From contig JAFGLJ010000052.1 of the NCBI GenBank assembly GCA_016928075.1, positions 1-53,735 of the forward strand: a stretch of DNA of 53,735 nt, read 5' to 3'. The position numbers and the translations under genes were made by a program. Positions 43,160 to 52,520 of the stretch are shown here, in pieces. The stretch's first letter is position 1, and the number at the start of each line of letters is the position of its first letter. The DNA comes from Bacteroidales bacterium (lineage in GTDB: Bacteria > Bacteroidota > Bacteroidia > Bacteroidales > VadinHA17). The notes below the pieces were generated by a model, which was not told the DNA's origin, searched no databases, and was given only the letters and a program-made list of their open reading frames with translations.

Positions 43160-44100
43160 AAACAGAAGAAAAAAATAACAAAAACATGAAAGGTAAGGAA
43201 AGGACATTGTTTGATGAGTTCCTTGCCGGACAAAACCAATCTACTCAAAAATACTGGAAGGAAATGGATGATATTGGAAAGAGAAAAGATGTTGATGTAG
43301 ATAAAGCATGGAATTCGCTTTATAACAGACTTGAAGAAGATAAGCTGATAGGGAAAAACAATATATTTTTTAATCCTGTTTTCAGGGTAGCAGCATCTGT
43401 AATTATAATAATCGGACTTACATTCACCGGTTTGTATATTGGTACAAATGGCTTTGAAAGAAGTGATACCAATACTATTACCGCAGGGATAGAACAAAAA
43501 AATGTTGAGGTAATCCTTCCTGATGGAAGTAAGGTTTTCCTGAACAGGAACTCGAAAATCGAATACCCTGATAAATTTGAAAGGCAAACAAGAAAAGTAA
43601 AACTTTATGGGGAAGCATTCTTTGATATTGAGCCTGATCCGGGCAAGCCATTTATCGTTGACGCCGGGACGGCCAACATTACCGTTCTGGGAACATCCTT
43701 TAATGTAAATACCGGTAATAACAGGGTTGAGGTTTATGTTACTTCCGGTAAAGTTATGCTTAGCAGCAATACGGGAAATCAGTCAATTACACTGGAAAAG
43801 GGAGATATAGGTTCAATACATGATAATTACGCTTCAAAAACGGCTAATACTGATCCTAATTATTTATCGTGGAACACCGAAATATTGATATTTGAAGGTG
43901 ACTCCCTGGGTAAAGTACTTCATGATCTTAAGAGGGTTCATAATATCAATATAGAAATCCAAAGTGAAGAGATCAGTAATCTGAGATTTACTTCTGTTTT
44001 TGATAATCAGTCACCTGATACAATTATCCGCATTATTTGTACTACTTTTAACCTTGAATATATTAAGGAAGGTAATATATATTTCCTGGATAAAAAATAA
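43156..44100 (+). CDS. FecR-family anti-sigma factor
   Basis: A 314-residue single-pass inner-membrane regulator. A cytoplasmic N-terminal segment (about 1-75) binds the sigma factor in this family. One membrane helix follows (about 76-96, VFRVAASVIIIIGLTFTGLYIG in part). The periplasmic FecR domain has VILPDGSKVFLNRNSKIEYP, LYGEAFFDIEPDPGKPFIV and ITVLGTSFNV, and a C-terminal DUF4974-type portion has FEGDSLGKVLHDLKRVHNI and TFNLEYI. It is co-translated with the ECF sigma gene and followed, 16 bp later, by an STN-domain protein, which would normally be the signal donor. Confidence 0.94.
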   Translation: MKTEEKNNKNMKGKERTLFDEFLAGQNQSTQKYWKEMDDIGKRKDVDVDKAWNSLYNRLEEDKLIGKNNIFFNPVFRVAASVIIIIGLTFTGLYIGTNGFERSDTNTITAGIEQKNVEVILPDGSKVFLNRNSKIEYPDKFERQTRKVKLYGEAFFDIEPDPGKPFIVDAGTANITVLGTSFNVNTGNNRVEVYVTSGKVMLSSNTGNQSITLEKGDIGSIHDNYASKTANTDPNYLSWNTEILIFEGDSLGKVLHDLKRVHNINIEIQSEEISNLRFTSVFDNQSPDTIIRIICTTFNLEYIKEGNIYFLDKK

Positions 44101-44116
44101 AGGTTAAAGACATTCA

Positions 44117-45688
44117 ATGAATGTACTGACTAATGGCACATATATTATTACTATTAAGAAGCTTGTAATAATTATTCTTATTATAACAGGCTCTTTTGTT
44201 ACTCAGGCACAGCATAACGTACTTGATACACGGCTCTCGTTTAAACTTACTGATGTAAGAATAGCAAGTATATTAAAATCAGTTTCACGCAGAACAGGCT
44301 ATTACTTCACTTATGATACTGACCTGATAGAACCCGAAAAACTCATCACCGTCAGGATGGACGATCAGCCCCTCAGGAATATTCTTGATACAATTTTTTA
44401 TGACAAGTTACTTAATTATTCAATCATTGATAATCACATAATTATCTACCAATCAGTGAGTGAATCCACTCCCCTGATAAGGGAAGAAGGGAAGGACCCC
44501 GTTTATAGCCTCTCAGGAATTGTGACCGATGCAGATAATGGTCAGCCCCTGCCCTATGCTACCATAGGAGTGAAAGAAAAAGGTAAAGGGACCATATCCA
44601 ATCACGATGGAGAGTATAATCTAAACCTCACGAAAGATTTTCTCGATGACACACTTATTGTTTCATATCTTGGCTTTTACAATCGTAAAATACCGGTTAA
44701 CCAGGCTATAAACAGCTATTACAATATCTCCCTTACCAGGATGTATGTGCCTATTCCTGAAGTAATAATAAGAAACAGGGAACCCCAGGAACTGATCAGG
44801 AATGTTAAAGAGCGGATACCGGAAAATTATGGCAGAACTCCTGCGCGGATGATCGCTTTTTATCGTGAATCAGTATCCAAGAGGAATAAATTACTCCAGT
44901 ATTCTGAAGCAGTGCTCGACTTGTATAAAAGCTCATATACAACCACCTTCTTTCACGACCAGATAAGAATTTACAAAAGCCGGAAAATAAATAATCTGGA
45001 TCAGTCGGACACACTTACTTTTAAGCTCAGATCAGGCCTGGATGGCTGCCTCGCCCTCGACGGCATAAAAAACACTTTTGATTTTCTGGAGCAAGAAAGT
45101 TTTGCCGATTATAATTACCGGATGACCGATATAATAAATATTGGCGATGAAGCAGCTTTTGTTGTCGAGTTTGAGCAAAAGGAGAATATTAATGACATTG
45201 CCCTGCCAAAAGGTTCCATATATATTAACACCACCAATTATGGTATACATGCCGTTGATTTCGAGATTAACCAGGATTATATAAACCAACATGAAAGAAC
45301 ATTTATTCAACAAATGGCGAGGGGATTTAATGTCAAGGTAAGATCGGCAAAGTATCGTGTTAACTATCGCAACATTAATGACCGTTATTATCTCAATCAT
45401 GTAAGGGGCGACCTGGAGTTCTATGCCAGGAAAAAGAACAGGATGTTAGGCAGTACCTATTATATCTTCTTTGAGATGGCTATTACTGATATAGATACTG
45501 TAAATGTAGAAAGATTTGCAAGGGAGGAGCGTGCACCCCTGCATTCAATTTTTTCTGAAACAATAAACAGCTACGACCGGAAGTTCTGGGGTACTGATAA
45601 TTTTGTCAGGCCTGAAGAAAACATTGAAGATGCCCTTTCGCGCATAAGTGCCCGGCTGGCTGAATATTCCTCTAATAACTCTCAATAA
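44117..45688 (+). CDS. STN + carboxypeptidase-regulatory-like protein without receptor barrel
   Basis: A 523-residue exported protein with an N-terminal membrane or signal segment (about 13-32). An STN (secretin/TonB short N-terminal) domain lies at about 35-112 (LTDVRIASILKSVSRRTGYYFTY, MDDQPLRNILDTIF, in part). A carboxypeptidase-regulatory-like domain lies at about 130-215 (LSGIVTDADNGQPLPYATIGV in part, VSYLGFYNRKIPV). The last ~300 residues are the same domain as in 41306-42613 (MIAFYRESVSKRNKL, IYKSRKINN, FWGTDNFVRPEENIEDALSRI). In the usual Bacteroidota layout STN domains precede a TonB-dependent receptor barrel; there is none here or downstream. It converges with the OmpA-like gene by 17 bp. 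Confidence 0.8.
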   Translation: MNVLTNGTYIITIKKLVIIILIITGSFVTQAQHNVLDTRLSFKLTDVRIASILKSVSRRTGYYFTYDTDLIEPEKLITVRMDDQPLRNILDTIFYDKLLNYSIIDNHIIIYQSVSESTPLIREEGKDPVYSLSGIVTDADNGQPLPYATIGVKEKGKGTISNHDGEYNLNLTKDFLDDTLIVSYLGFYNRKIPVNQAINSYYNISLTRMYVPIPEVIIRNREPQELIRNVKERIPENYGRTPARMIAFYRESVSKRNKLLQYSEAVLDLYKSSYTTTFFHDQIRIYKSRKINNLDQSDTLTFKLRSGLDGCLALDGIKNTFDFLEQESFADYNYRMTDIINIGDEAAFVVEFEQKENINDIALPKGSIYINTTNYGIHAVDFEINQDYINQHERTFIQQMARGFNVKVRSAKYRVNYRNINDRYYLNHVRGDLEFYARKKNRMLGSTYYIFFEMAITDIDTVNVERFAREERAPLHSIFSETINSYDRKFWGTDNFVRPEENIEDALSRISARLAEYSSNNSQ

Positions 45689-46676
45689 CCCGATATAGTT
45701 CACTAAGGTCAGGCGTAAGTATAATCTCTGTACGCCTGTTTTTTCTCCTGGCTTCAGGGGTCTTATTGGCATCAACAGGTAAATATTCGCCCCTGCCGGC
45801 CGCTGTCAGCCTTGCGGGATTAATCCCCGAACCTTCAAGCAATACTCTAACCACAGTTGTTGCCCTTTTTACACTTAAATCCCAGTTATCCTGGATAGGT
45901 CCACCCGAGGAAATATATGGTACATCATCGGTGTGCCCTTCAATTGTAATCTGTATATCGGGGTTGTTTTTCAAAACCACTGCCAGTTTTTTCAGGGCAT
46001 TACGCCCGTTGGCATCGATATTATAGCTGCCGGTACGGAACAGTAGCTTCTCCTCAAGTGAAACATATACCTTACCATTCTTCATCGATACGGTCAGTCC
46101 TTCACCTTCAAAGCCATATAATGCATCCGACACCTTATTTTTCAGATCCTTGACTATCCTGGTTTGCTCCTCCAGTATTTGTTCCAGCTCCGTAAGCCTT
46201 TTATTCCGTTGTTCAAGTTCATAGGATAATTCATCAAGGGCTGCTCTCTTAGCTTCCATATTCATCTCCAGTTGCTTCATCAGATCTTCCTTGTTCTGCA
46301 GGTTCTCCTGCGCATCCTGGAGTTCCCTGAGTAAGCGTCTTGTCTCTGCAACATTGCCCCGTATAAGATCCTCCTGGGCTTGCTGCAATTCAGTATACCT
46401 GCTGTTAAGATCATTATACTGAGCCCTGGCCCTGTCAACTTCTGCCTGAAGTCTTTCCCGTTCTCCTTCCATGCCTGCCAGTTCTTTCTTAAGCGACTCC
46501 AGTTCAGCAGTCATTTCCCTGGTCCTCATCGATAGTTCCAGGTTCTCAGTTTTAAAATTATCCCTCTCATTCATATACTGGACACTCTTGTCATGCAATG
46601 TCCTGTACCTTCCCCCGGGAACACATGACACAAGGCTTAAAACAGCTGAAAAAGAAATTATTAGTAAGTATTTCAT
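45672..46676 (-). CDS. OmpA-family lipoprotein with long coiled coil
   Basis: About 334 residues from the ATG at 46676, which gives a lipoprotein signal peptide with lipobox LSLVSC (Cys18). A long heptad-rich coiled coil covers about residues 35-180 (MTAELESLKKELAGMEGE, LRELQDAQENLQNKEDLM). A peptidoglycan-binding OmpA C-terminal domain follows (LLFRTGSYNIDANGRNAL in part, ITIEGHTDDVPY, NWDLSVKRATTVVRVL, LTAAGRGEYLPV, RRKNRRTEI). It likely tethers the outer membrane to peptidoglycan. It is divergent from dxs; its minus-strand TAATTTTG box at 46734-46727 has a CAAA (TTTG) 22 bp further up. Confidence 0.9.
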   Translation of the reverse strand: MKYLLIISFSAVLSLVSCVPGGRYRTLHDKSVQYMNERDNFKTENLELSMRTREMTAELESLKKELAGMEGERERLQAEVDRARAQYNDLNSRYTELQQAQEDLIRGNVAETRRLLRELQDAQENLQNKEDLMKQLEMNMEAKRAALDELSYELEQRNKRLTELEQILEEQTRIVKDLKNKVSDALYGFEGEGLTVSMKNGKVYVSLEEKLLFRTGSYNIDANGRNALKKLAVVLKNNPDIQITIEGHTDDVPYISSGGPIQDNWDLSVKRATTVVRVLLEGSGINPARLTAAGRGEYLPVDANKTPEARRKNRRTEIILTPDLSELYRVIESY

Positions 46677-46726
46677 ATTACTCATATACGGCATTTTTAA
46701 AAATTTAGCTATATTATACTAATCTA

Positions 46727-46760
46727 CAAAATTAACAAATTCGTTTTTCAGACCTGCAAA
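46727..46760 (-). promoter_or_regulatory. Possible promoter for the OmpA-like lipoprotein gene
   Basis: The minus strand reads TTTG (46760-46757), a 22-bp spacer and TAATTTTG (46734-46727), about 50 bases before the ATG at 46676. The spacing is slightly longer than the 19-bp ideal. Confidence 0.4.
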
Positions 46761-46791
46761 ATCATATAGATATATTATTTTTATCTTTGCA

Positions 46792-46799
46792 AAAGGTTT
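46792..46799 (+). promoter_or_regulatory. Possible -7 box for dxs
   Basis: TATCTTTG matches TAnnTTTG and lies 20 bases before the preferred ATG at 46820. No TTTG at the ideal distance was found upstream. Confidence 0.4.
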
Positions 46800-46819
46800 T
46801 ATAATATTTGCCCTATAGT

Positions 46820-48772
46820 ATGTACGACCTGCTTAACACGATTTCTTCACCTGATGATCTGAAAAAACTTAAGCCCGAGGACCTGATAGTTTTAAGCAAG
46901 GAACTCAGGGAGTTCATCATCGATGTGATAAGTTGTAACCCAGGACATTTCGGAGCCAGTCTTGGTGTTGTTGAGCTGACCATCGCCCTCCATTATGTTT
47001 ACAATACACCCTATGATAAAATAATATGGGACGTAGGGCACCAGGCTTATGGTCATAAAATACTCACAGGCAGGCGGGATAACTTTCATACAAACCGTAA
47101 ATACATGGGAATAAGCGGATTCCCAAAACGTGAGGAAAGTGAATACGATGCCTTCGGTGTAGGACATGCTTCAACATCCATATCAGCTGCCCTCGGGATG
47201 GCCAAAGCAATAAGCCAAAGAGGGGAAAAAAGACATGTTGTAGCCGTAATAGGTGATGGTGCCATGACTGCAGGTCTGGCCTTTGAAGGATTGAATAATG
47301 CGGGTGCCGAACACTCCGATTTACTGGTTATACTGAACGATAACAATATTGCCATTGATCCAAGTGTCGGAGCCCTCAAAGAATACCTGCTGGATGTTAC
47401 AACCAGTAAAACTTATAATAAATTCAAAGACGAAGTATGGAATGTACTGGGTATGATAAGTAAGCTGGGGCCTAATGCACAGGCATTGGCGAGCAAGCTG
47501 GAAACTGGCATCAAGAGTACAATACTCAAGCATTCAAACCTTTTTGAGGCGATGAACTTCAGGTACTTCGGTCCCATTGACGGTCATGATATCCTTCACC
47601 TCAGAAGGATACTTGAAGATATGAAGCGTATACCGGGTCCCAAACTGCTACATTGTATCACCAAGAAAGGCAAAGGATTCCTGCAGGCCGAGCTAAACCA
47701 GACCAAGTTCCATTCCCCTTCAGCTCCCTTCGATAAGATAACGGGTGAATCAGTCCAGCGGGATAATGCAAAGAAACCTCCGCGTTTCCAGGATGTCTTC
47801 GGACATACTATTCTCGAGCTGGCAAGACAAAATGATAAGATTGTCGGTATTACTCCTGCAATGCCTACCGGTTCTTCATTAAATATTATGATGAAAGAAA
47901 TGCCCGACAGGGCTTATGACGTAGGCATAGCAGAGCAGCATGCAGTGACTTTCTCGGCAGGTATGGCTGCAGAAGGTTTGATTCCTTTCTGTAATATCTA
48001 CTCTACCTTTATGCAGAGGGCTTATGACCAGGTAATACACGACGTTGCGCTGCAAAACCTGCACGTGGTCTTCTGTCTTGACAGGGGCGGACTGGTAGGA
48101 GCCGACGGTGCCACCCATCATGGTTTTTTTGACCTCGCCTATATGAGAATATTGCCCAATATGGTGGTCTCAGCCCCAATGGACGAAATAGAGCTGCGCA
48201 ACCTGATGTATACCGCACAGCTTGAAAAGAACGCCGGGCCATTCAGCATACGCTATCCCAGGGGAGTGGGTCTGAATACCGACTGGCAAAGACCCTTTGA
48301 AGAAATCCCCGTGGGCAAAGCCAGAAAAATGGCCGAGGGAAAAGAAGTGGCCATGCTCACAATAGGATACCCGGGAAATGGTGCCCTGCGTGCAGTGAAA
48401 AAACTTCAAAAAGAGGGTATTAACATCACCCATTACGATATGCGTTTCGTACAGCCCCTGGATGAAGAGGTGCTGCATCATGTCTTTAAGAAGCACAAAG
48501 CAGTGATAACCGTTGAAGATGGTATGCTTAAGGGAGGCTTCGGATCGGCTGTGCTGGAATTTATGGCTGATAAAAAATATAATGCCATAGTTAAACGCCT
48601 GGGTATACCCGACTATTTCATAGAACAGGGCACTCAGATAGAACTGAAGAAAGAATGCGGCTTTGATACCGAGGGGATATATGACACACTGAAAGAAATA
48701 TATCTATCATACCCGAGTAAAGATATACACGAAGTATCAGCAATAAGACAAAAGACAAAAGTAAAAAGATAA
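46820..48772 (+). CDS. dxs: 1-deoxy-D-xylulose-5-phosphate synthase
   Basis: A 650-residue thiamine-diphosphate enzyme that condenses pyruvate and glyceraldehyde 3-phosphate at the start of the MEP isoprenoid pathway. Motifs are SCNPGHFGASLGVVELTIAL, WDVGHQAYGHKILTGR, the ThDP/Mg site GDGAMTAGLAFEGLNNAG with LNDNNIAID, DGHDI, and the transketolase region VGIAEQHAVTFSAGMA and DRGGLVGADGATHHG. The ATG at 46820 replaces an upstream in-frame TTG. The last residues (RQKTKVKR) and the TAA come from an AAAAGAYAAAAGT repeat that has an inverted partner at the end of the next gene. Confidence 0.97.
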   Translation: MYDLLNTISSPDDLKKLKPEDLIVLSKELREFIIDVISCNPGHFGASLGVVELTIALHYVYNTPYDKIIWDVGHQAYGHKILTGRRDNFHTNRKYMGISGFPKREESEYDAFGVGHASTSISAALGMAKAISQRGEKRHVVAVIGDGAMTAGLAFEGLNNAGAEHSDLLVILNDNNIAIDPSVGALKEYLLDVTTSKTYNKFKDEVWNVLGMISKLGPNAQALASKLETGIKSTILKHSNLFEAMNFRYFGPIDGHDILHLRRILEDMKRIPGPKLLHCITKKGKGFLQAELNQTKFHSPSAPFDKITGESVQRDNAKKPPRFQDVFGHTILELARQNDKIVGITPAMPTGSSLNIMMKEMPDRAYDVGIAEQHAVTFSAGMAAEGLIPFCNIYSTFMQRAYDQVIHDVALQNLHVVFCLDRGGLVGADGATHHGFFDLAYMRILPNMVVSAPMDEIELRNLMYTAQLEKNAGPFSIRYPRGVGLNTDWQRPFEEIPVGKARKMAEGKEVAMLTIGYPGNGALRAVKKLQKEGINITHYDMRFVQPLDEEVLHHVFKKHKAVITVEDGMLKGGFGSAVLEFMADKKYNAIVKRLGIPDYFIEQGTQIELKKECGFDTEGIYDTLKEIYLSYPSKDIHEVSAIRQKTKVKR

Positions 48773-48914
48773 AAGTAGAGCATTAGTAAGTTCGAAATTC
48801 CTTTCACTTGGACGCGCTGGTAACGAATCTCTGCTATTGCTACTACCTGTAATCTTGATGCAAATTATTTTCCTTTTCCCTTTTTACTTTATACTTTTAT
48901 CTTTTATCTTCTTT
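48746..48914. repeat. Inverted AAAGAYAAAAGT-type repeats overlapping the ends of dxs and the DPP-IV gene
   Basis: The left arm (48746-48776) and the reverse complement of the right arm (48881-48914) share about 22 of 25 positions in words of the form AAAGAYAAAAGTAnAAAG. The left arm encodes the dxs C-terminus and stop, and the right arm encodes the C-terminus and stop of the convergent peptidase. The ~100 bp between the arms (48777-48880) contain no gene. Confidence 0.7.
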
Positions 48915-51116
48915 TAAATACCGTTCCAGATAATCGGTGTACTGCTGCATCAGCAACAGGTAAGTTGTCAAATCTGTCGCTATACCATGTGCTCCGGGGG
49001 GATAGATCTTCAGGTCAAAATCCTTGCCTGCCATGTTTAATGCATTGACAAGCTGGAAGGTATTCTGTGGGTGTACATTATCATCCATGAGGGAATGAGC
49101 CAGCAAAAGATGCCCGTCAAGGTTTTTCGCATGTGTTGTTACTGCCGACTGTCTGTATCCTTCCGCATTATCATCCATCAGTCCCATATACCTTTCTGTA
49201 AGTATGCAATCATAGAGAAGGTGATCGGTAACCGGTGCTGCCGTGAGTGAAACCTTGAAAACACCCGGGTGGGTAAGCATGGTATAGCTGGAGGTATATC
49301 CTCCGTAACTGTGACCTCTTATAGCCATATTATCACCGTCAATCCATGGAAATGAGGCAAGGTATTTAGCCGTCTCAACAAAATCATGCGATTCCCATTT
49401 GCCAAGTTGCCTGTGTACAACTTTTTCAAACTCGTACCCGTAACCACCGTTACCCCTGTTGTTCACCGAAGCTATTACATAACCTTCCTGGGCAAGCCAC
49501 TGGTGCCAGCCGTTGGTGCCAAAAGTGTTATATACTCCCTGTGAACCCGGACCACCATATATGTCAAGGACAAGGGGATACTTTTTGCTTTCATCAAAAT
49601 CAACGGGTTTAATAAGATAACCGTCAAGCTTCTGCCCGTCAGTGGTTGTGAAGCTGAACAATTCTTTAGGGGCATAAGCATGGGACTCCAGGTAGGTTAT
49701 TACCCTGCTTATGTCTGTGAACTCCTCAATTATTTTTCCTTTAGAACTCATCAGTACCACTTCGGCCGGAGTGTTCACATCCGACCAGGAATCAAAATAG
49801 TATTGCCCTTTGTCAGAAACATTCACATTATGGTTTCCTTCGGCTGTTGTCAGCCTCTTTTTACCTGTTCCGTCAAATTTTACCCGGTAGAGATTCAGTT
49901 CTGTTGGAGCTGCTTCGGTTGATACATAGTAGAGCATTTCATTTCCCGTATCTATAGCTTCTATACCTTTCACTTCCCATTCGCCCGATGTTACGTGGTT
50001 AATAATATTACCATTATAATCAAAGCGGTAAATATGAGCCCAGCCATCACGCTCTGAAATCCAGAAGAACTCCTCAATATCATCAGGGAAATAAACAAGG
50101 TGGAGATTGCCTGCAAAAAAATCGAATATATCGATCCATGCACCCGATTTTTCTTCCATTACCAGTTTCCTTTCTCCGCTTACCACATCGTAGAACCATA
50201 TCTTCATATGGCACTGAATACGGTCCATCCACATAACAGCAAGTGTATTCGGTTTTGATGTCCAGTATATGCGGGGTATGTATCCTCCATCAAGATCAAT
50301 ATCCAGCCATTTTTTGTTACCTCCGTCCGTATCAATAACTCCGATTCTTACCTGAGGCGGGTTATCTCCAACCTTTGGGTATGGTACCTCCATGTATTCG
50401 GGATGGTGACCTGAAAAATCGGTCAGTTTATAAATCGGCACTTCCGTCTCATCCGATTGCCAGTATGCAATATACCTGCTGTCATTCGACCATGACCATC
50501 CCTGGACAAGACCGAATTCCTCTTCCTGGGCCCAGCCGAACCTGCCGTTATATACCTGTTCACGGGCGTCATCGGTATATTGAACTTCCTCCCCGGTTTC
50601 CAATATGAATTCGTATAAGTTGCCATCCTTACCGTAGCCTATTTTTCTGCCATCCGGCGATATTTCGGCGCTGAAAGCCTGCCTCACAATAAGATCAAGT
50701 GATTTATCCTTAATAGAATAGAGGTAGTAATCCGAATTGCCTGAATAGCGCCATATAGGATTGAAGTTACACTGGAAGAGAATATAATTATAATCCCCTG
50801 TCCATGCGAAAGAGACATACCTGAACTGTTGTTCTGTACCGGGGAAATTAAGATTTTCATTTGAAAACACCCTGTCTTCTTTTCCTGTTTCCACAGTTCT
50901 GATCCATATTTCCTGGATAAACCGGTCGTTCCGGGTGAATGAGTACTTCTCACCATCTTCTATCCAGCTTATGTTTGCCGGGGCACCACCGGCATTCAGG
51001 TTCCCTGCAGAAAATAATGCCTCTTGCAGGTCTGCATATCTTTCCTTCTGTGCATGTGAAGGGATAACGGTTATTACAGCGAAAAGGACGATGAATAGTT
51101 TTTTTATATTCTTCAT
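48897..51116 (-). CDS. Dipeptidyl peptidase IV-type S9 serine peptidase
   Basis: About 739 residues from the ATG at 51116, which gives a signal peptide (MKNIKKLFIVLFAVITVIPSHA). The DPP-IV N-terminal beta-propeller has the double-Glu motif FGWAQEEEFGLVQGWSWSND, part of the free-N-terminus recognition site. The hydrolase domain has LVLDIYGGPGSQ, the nucleophile S603 in GHSYGGYTS, the Asp region SLMDDNVHPQN and the final His in PPGAHGI. It would release X-Pro (or X-Ala) dipeptides in the periplasm or at the surface. The C-terminal KEDKR and stop derive from the repeat shared with dxs. Confidence 0.93.
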   Translation of the reverse strand: MKNIKKLFIVLFAVITVIPSHAQKERYADLQEALFSAGNLNAGGAPANISWIEDGEKYSFTRNDRFIQEIWIRTVETGKEDRVFSNENLNFPGTEQQFRYVSFAWTGDYNYILFQCNFNPIWRYSGNSDYYLYSIKDKSLDLIVRQAFSAEISPDGRKIGYGKDGNLYEFILETGEEVQYTDDAREQVYNGRFGWAQEEEFGLVQGWSWSNDSRYIAYWQSDETEVPIYKLTDFSGHHPEYMEVPYPKVGDNPPQVRIGVIDTDGGNKKWLDIDLDGGYIPRIYWTSKPNTLAVMWMDRIQCHMKIWFYDVVSGERKLVMEEKSGAWIDIFDFFAGNLHLVYFPDDIEEFFWISERDGWAHIYRFDYNGNIINHVTSGEWEVKGIEAIDTGNEMLYYVSTEAAPTELNLYRVKFDGTGKKRLTTAEGNHNVNVSDKGQYYFDSWSDVNTPAEVVLMSSKGKIIEEFTDISRVITYLESHAYAPKELFSFTTTDGQKLDGYLIKPVDFDESKKYPLVLDIYGGPGSQGVYNTFGTNGWHQWLAQEGYVIASVNNRGNGGYGYEFEKVVHRQLGKWESHDFVETAKYLASFPWIDGDNMAIRGHSYGGYTSSYTMLTHPGVFKVSLTAAPVTDHLLYDCILTERYMGLMDDNAEGYRQSAVTTHAKNLDGHLLLAHSLMDDNVHPQNTFQLVNALNMAGKDFDLKIYPPGAHGIATDLTTYLLLMQQYTDYLERYLKEDKR

Positions 51117-51212
51117 GATTATCATAATTTTATACAGGGACTCCGGCATCCGGTGTCCCTGGTTTTTTCGAATTTATAAATTTAAGAAAAATAAATTAGG
51201 ATATACACAACA

Positions 51213-51237
51213 TAAAGACGCCAGGCTGGCGTCTCTA
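51213..51237. repeat. Second member of the GTAGAGACGC hairpin family
   Basis: AGACGCCAG (51216-51224) and its exact reverse complement CTGGCGTCT (51226-51234) flank one base; the arms extend with one mismatch to TAAAG/CTCTA. The AGACGC/GCGTCTCTA ends match the palindrome at 9710-9740 while the centre differs. It lies between the divergent starts of the DPP-IV gene and the toroid-protein gene. Confidence 0.8.
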
Positions 51238-51302
51238 TATAATATATAATATGGAATATTCCATTCTATTAATTTGTATCTTTCAACCCATAAACCATTC
51301 TT

Positions 51303-52235
51303 ATGGGAAAAAATGAAATAATAAAATGGCTACTGAATGGCGATGTATCCATCCAGTACCAGGTTTACCGCGATCTACTCTCTCAAGAGAAAAAATACCT
51401 TCAGGCAAGAATAGCTACTGAAGGATGGGGGAAAAGGTACCTGTCCAGAAGGAAGCCCGAGGGACACTGGGGACAGAAATTTTACCAGCCTAAATGGACC
51501 TCATCACACTATACACTTCTTGATCTCAGGAATCTATGTATTGCCCCAGATAATGAACTGATAAAGGAATCAATAGCTATAATCCTGGAAAAAGAAAAGG
51601 GCCGGGATGGAGGAATCCGGCCAATTGGATCAATTCAAGTCAGCGATGTATGTTTAAACGGCATGTTCCTTAATTATGCATCCTATTTCAGGAGTGATGA
51701 AAAAAAGCTGGAATCAGTAGTTGACTTTATCATTTCTCAACACATGGATGATGGTGGCTTCAACTGTATGTCAAACAGATCAGGCGCCGTTCACAGCTCG
51801 CTTCATTCTACCATATCAGTCCTTGAAGGGATTACGGAATATGAAAAAAATGGTTATAGATACAGGGTCAATGAATTGATCAGGATTAAAAAATCAGCAA
51901 TTGAATTTGTACTCTTACATCAGTTATACATCTCAGACAGGACGGGGGAAATCATTAAGAAAGAATTTCTCAGGTTACCCTATCCATCAAGGTGGCACTA
52001 CGATATCTTGAGGGCACTGGATTATTTTCAATACTCCGAAACGCCATGGGACGATAGTATGAAACCGGCAGTAAATGTGTTGCTTAACAAAAGAAACAGT
52101 GATTCAACCTGGAATCTTCAGGCAAACCATCCAGGTAAGGTACATTTCGAAATGGAAAAACCCGGAAAACCAAGCAGGTGGAATACACTCAGGGCTATGA
52201 GGGTGTTAAGATTCTATGGGATCGATCATATATAA
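51303..52235 (+). CDS. Alpha/alpha-toroid (prenyltransferase/squalene-cyclase-like) protein
   Basis: A 310-residue soluble protein without signal peptide. Repeated helical units with Gly/Trp-containing turns (RRKPEGHWGQKFY, VVDFIISQHMDDGGFNCMSN, AIEFVLLHQL, VNVLLNKRNSDSTWNLQ) and SSLHSTISVLEGI fit the (alpha/alpha) barrel of prenyltransferase/squalene-oxidase-like repeats. Catalytic DxDD or QW motifs of true cyclases are not evident, and such proteins are common and uncharacterised in many bacteria. It stands alone between a hairpin repeat and the MscS region. Confidence 0.7.
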   Translation: MGKNEIIKWLLNGDVSIQYQVYRDLLSQEKKYLQARIATEGWGKRYLSRRKPEGHWGQKFYQPKWTSSHYTLLDLRNLCIAPDNELIKESIAIILEKEKGRDGGIRPIGSIQVSDVCLNGMFLNYASYFRSDEKKLESVVDFIISQHMDDGGFNCMSNRSGAVHSSLHSTISVLEGITEYEKNGYRYRVNELIRIKKSAIEFVLLHQLYISDRTGEIIKKEFLRLPYPSRWHYDILRALDYFQYSETPWDDSMKPAVNVLLNKRNSDSTWNLQANHPGKVHFEMEKPGKPSRWNTLRAMRVLRFYGIDHI

Positions 52236-52264
52236 GAATAAGGTTGGAAAATATATGAAAGCTG

Positions 52265-52301
52265 TTGATTTAAGATTGAAGTTTAACGATTTAGGATTGA
52301 A
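52265..52301. repeat. Left copy of a TTAACGATTTA repeat flanking mscS
   Basis: An A/T-rich segment of TTTAAGATTGAAG- and TTAACGATTTA-like words. The reverse complement of 53531-53561 matches it around the shared core TTAACGATTTA, so the two copies form an imperfect inverted pair around the MscS gene. The rest of the 285-bp gap 52236-52520 holds no gene that I can see. Confidence 0.6.
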
Positions 52302-52520
52302 GAAGCGTTTGCGAAGATATGATCCAGGCAAGGTATCCGGATATTATATAAAGTCAGAAAAACTCAAATTTTGAAGGCTTTTGTTATTCAGGTTAATGCG
52401 AATACTACTTTATTTTATAGCAAACAACAATTAGCTAAAAGCGTTTGAGTAAACTATATTTAGCTACAATGTGTTTTACACAATTAATCAACTTAAACAA
52501 ACCATAATAAACATATACCT

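Noticed and set aside
45672..45688. Frameshifted end of the STN protein
   Set aside because: The 17-bp convergent overlap with the OmpA-like gene is small and both products have normal ends.
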